DNA of 6,783 nucleotides from Mariprofundus sp. GTDB taxonomy: Bacteria; Pseudomonadota; Zetaproteobacteria; Mariprofundales; Mariprofundaceae. Numbering within the stretch: the first letter of the stretch is position 1; each line of letters starts with the position of its first letter. Positions 5,673-6,783 of the stretch are shown in pieces. The DNA is taken from NCBI GenBank assembly GCA_021772845.1, contig JAJFLF010000122.1, positions 1 to 6,783 on the forward strand, in the 5' to 3' direction. The notes under the pieces are model-generated. The model was not told where the DNA came from. It made no database searches and worked only from the letters and a program-made list of their open reading frames with translations. The position numbers and the translations under genes are program-made.

Positions 5673-6783
5673 TCACTCCCCACTTCCAAGCATTTTCTTC
5701 ACTTCATCACTCAAGGCATGGGCGGAAAAAGGCTTTTGCAAAAAAACTGCCAGCCCCTTGCCGGAGAACTGCTGAATAGCATCCGTAGAGTTATAACCGC
5801 TACTCAAGATTACCCGACACTCAGGGTTAAGGCGTTTTAGGTTAGTGAATAGCTCTTTGCCACACATGCGTGGCATAGTCAGATCAGTAAATACAAACAG
5901 AATAGAATCCTTATATTTTTCATACAGGGACAGACCTTCTTCACCATTGGCCGCAGTGATCGTTTCAAAGCCCATCTCTTCGAGCATCATACAGGTCATT
6001 TCACGCACCGTCTCTTCATCATCAACAACAAGCACCAGACCACCGGAATAATGTTCCACAGAAGTATCGGGCGATTCACCAATACTTCTGCTGCCCTCCG
6101 ATTCATCAATAGGCAGCAGAAATTTGAATGTTGTTCCACGGCCAAGCTCTGAATAGACCTTCAAGGCCCCTTTGTGCCCGCGTACAATGCCCAGTACAGC
6201 ACTCATGCCAAGCCCTCGCCCGGTCACCTTGGTAGTAAAGAAAGGGTCAAATATTTTCTGAATCGTCTCCCTGTCCATGCCACAACCTGTATCACTGACT
6301 TCCACATAGATAAACCGACCGGCTTCGATTTTATCGGCATAACACGCCGCAAGGTATTGTTTATCAGCATGCATCATACCTGTTGTTACCGACACCACAC
6401 CGCTTCTGCCATCAATGGCTTCATCCGCATTGGTAACAAGATTCATCACCACCTGCTGTATCTGGGCCTCATCCACCATAATCAACGGCAACTGCTTAGC
6501 CAGGTGGTATTTAATAACCACCGTTTTATTGATGGATACTTCCAGCAGGTGCGTCATCTCCTCGACTATTTCTGACAGATCAATCGGTTTCAAAACAAAC
6601 TGACCTTTGCCCGAATAGGCCAACATCTGTTTGCACAGTACACCTGCTTTTTCAGCCGACAAAATAATCTTGGATGCACGTTCTTTTGCTTTGAGTGGGT
6701 CTTTTAAAATATTCGATTCAACCAATGAGGCGTTGCCAAGAATAGCAGCCAGAAGGTTATTGAAATCATGGGCAATGCCACCG
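5673..6783 (-). CDS. Hybrid sensor histidine kinase with C-terminal receiver domain, N-terminus off the right edge
   Basis: The frame is open to the window edge, so the sensor part is missing; 369 residues are visible. They begin at the H-box GGIAHDFNNLLAAIL, with the phospho-accepting His at visible residue 5 (codon 6770-6768). The ATPase domain shows the N box MNLVTNADEAI (113-123), G1 DTGCGM (164-169), F box DPFF (179-182) and G2 GRGLGM (188-193). After a short linker comes a receiver domain (about 248-365) with the acidic pair D254/D255, phospho-acceptor D300 in FTDLTMP, S327 and the conserved K350 in QKPF. All catalytic residues look intact. This is the NtrB-like 'GGIAHDFNN' kinase class fused to a receiver, so phosphate probably passes to an outside phosphotransfer protein or the receiver serves as a sink. 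An in-frame TTG at 6725 is not the true start, since it would remove the H-box. The next gene encodes a PstS-like protein, a possible sensing partner. Confidence 0.93.
   Translation of the reverse strand, partial: GGIAHDFNNLLAAILGNASLVESNILKDPLKAKERASKIILSAEKAGVLCKQMLAYSGKGQFVLKPIDLSEIVEEMTHLLEVSINKTVVIKYHLAKQLPLIMVDEAQIQQVVMNLVTNADEAIDGRSGVVSVTTGMMHADKQYLAACYADKIEAGRFIYVEVSDTGCGMDRETIQKIFDPFFTTKVTGRGLGMSAVLGIVRGHKGALKVYSELGRGTTFKFLLPIDESEGSRSIGESPDTSVEHYSGGLVLVVDDEETVREMTCMMLEEMGFETITAANGEEGLSLYEKYKDSILFVFTDLTMPRMCGKELFTNLKRLNPECRVILSSGYNSTDAIQQFSGKGLAVFLQKPFSAHALSDEVKKMLGSGE

Noticed and set aside
6174..6575. 133-residue plus-strand open frame opposite the kinase
   Set aside because: His/Tyr-rich translation typical of an antisense shadow; the minus strand encodes an intact kinase domain.

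Overview
The window is about 6.8 kb of compact, mid-GC bacterial DNA with no RNA genes, mobile elements or CRISPR. The protein families (YjdI-type ferredoxin, PPK2, membrane-anchored FMN glutamate-synthase-like protein, hybrid histidine kinase) and strong GGAG-type ribosome binding sites suggest a Gram-negative, probably a pseudomonadote of the gamma or zeta kind. This assignment is an inference from gene content; there is no phylogenetic marker.

Layout. Positions 1-1065 hold a minus-strand cluster read right to left: an ankyrin-repeat protein, a GreA/GreB-family protein that is tightly coupled to it, and the first 45 codons of a YjdI-type iron-sulphur protein that runs off the left edge. A 166-bp divergent spacer separates it from a plus-strand group: a small peptidoglycan-binding-domain protein, an overlapping P-loop ATPase-like protein with a degenerate Walker A and no conventional start codon, and then ppk2 (class I-type polyphosphate kinase 2), which has its own good extended -10 promoter. 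ppk2 converges on a minus-strand FMN-binding glutamate-synthase-like gene, with a 15-bp-stem hairpin in the 58-bp gap. Further right, also on the minus strand, lie a PstS-like periplasmic binding protein and, upstream of it and almost touching, a hybrid histidine kinase with receiver domain whose sensor end is beyond the right edge.

How they may work together. The kinase and the periplasmic binding protein are almost certainly one transcription unit and may form a sensing pair. The binding protein has lost the usual Arg and Ser of the PstS anion loop, and no pstCAB genes are visible, so it may be a sensor subunit rather than part of an importer. The peptidoglycan-binding protein and ATPase look like a split version of the two halves found fused in ExeA/GspA-type proteins. 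The ankyrin/Gre-like/ferredoxin cluster has no evident common pathway. No defence system or other clearly new system is demonstrated; the ATPase pair and the kinase/binding-protein pair are the items most worth a second look.
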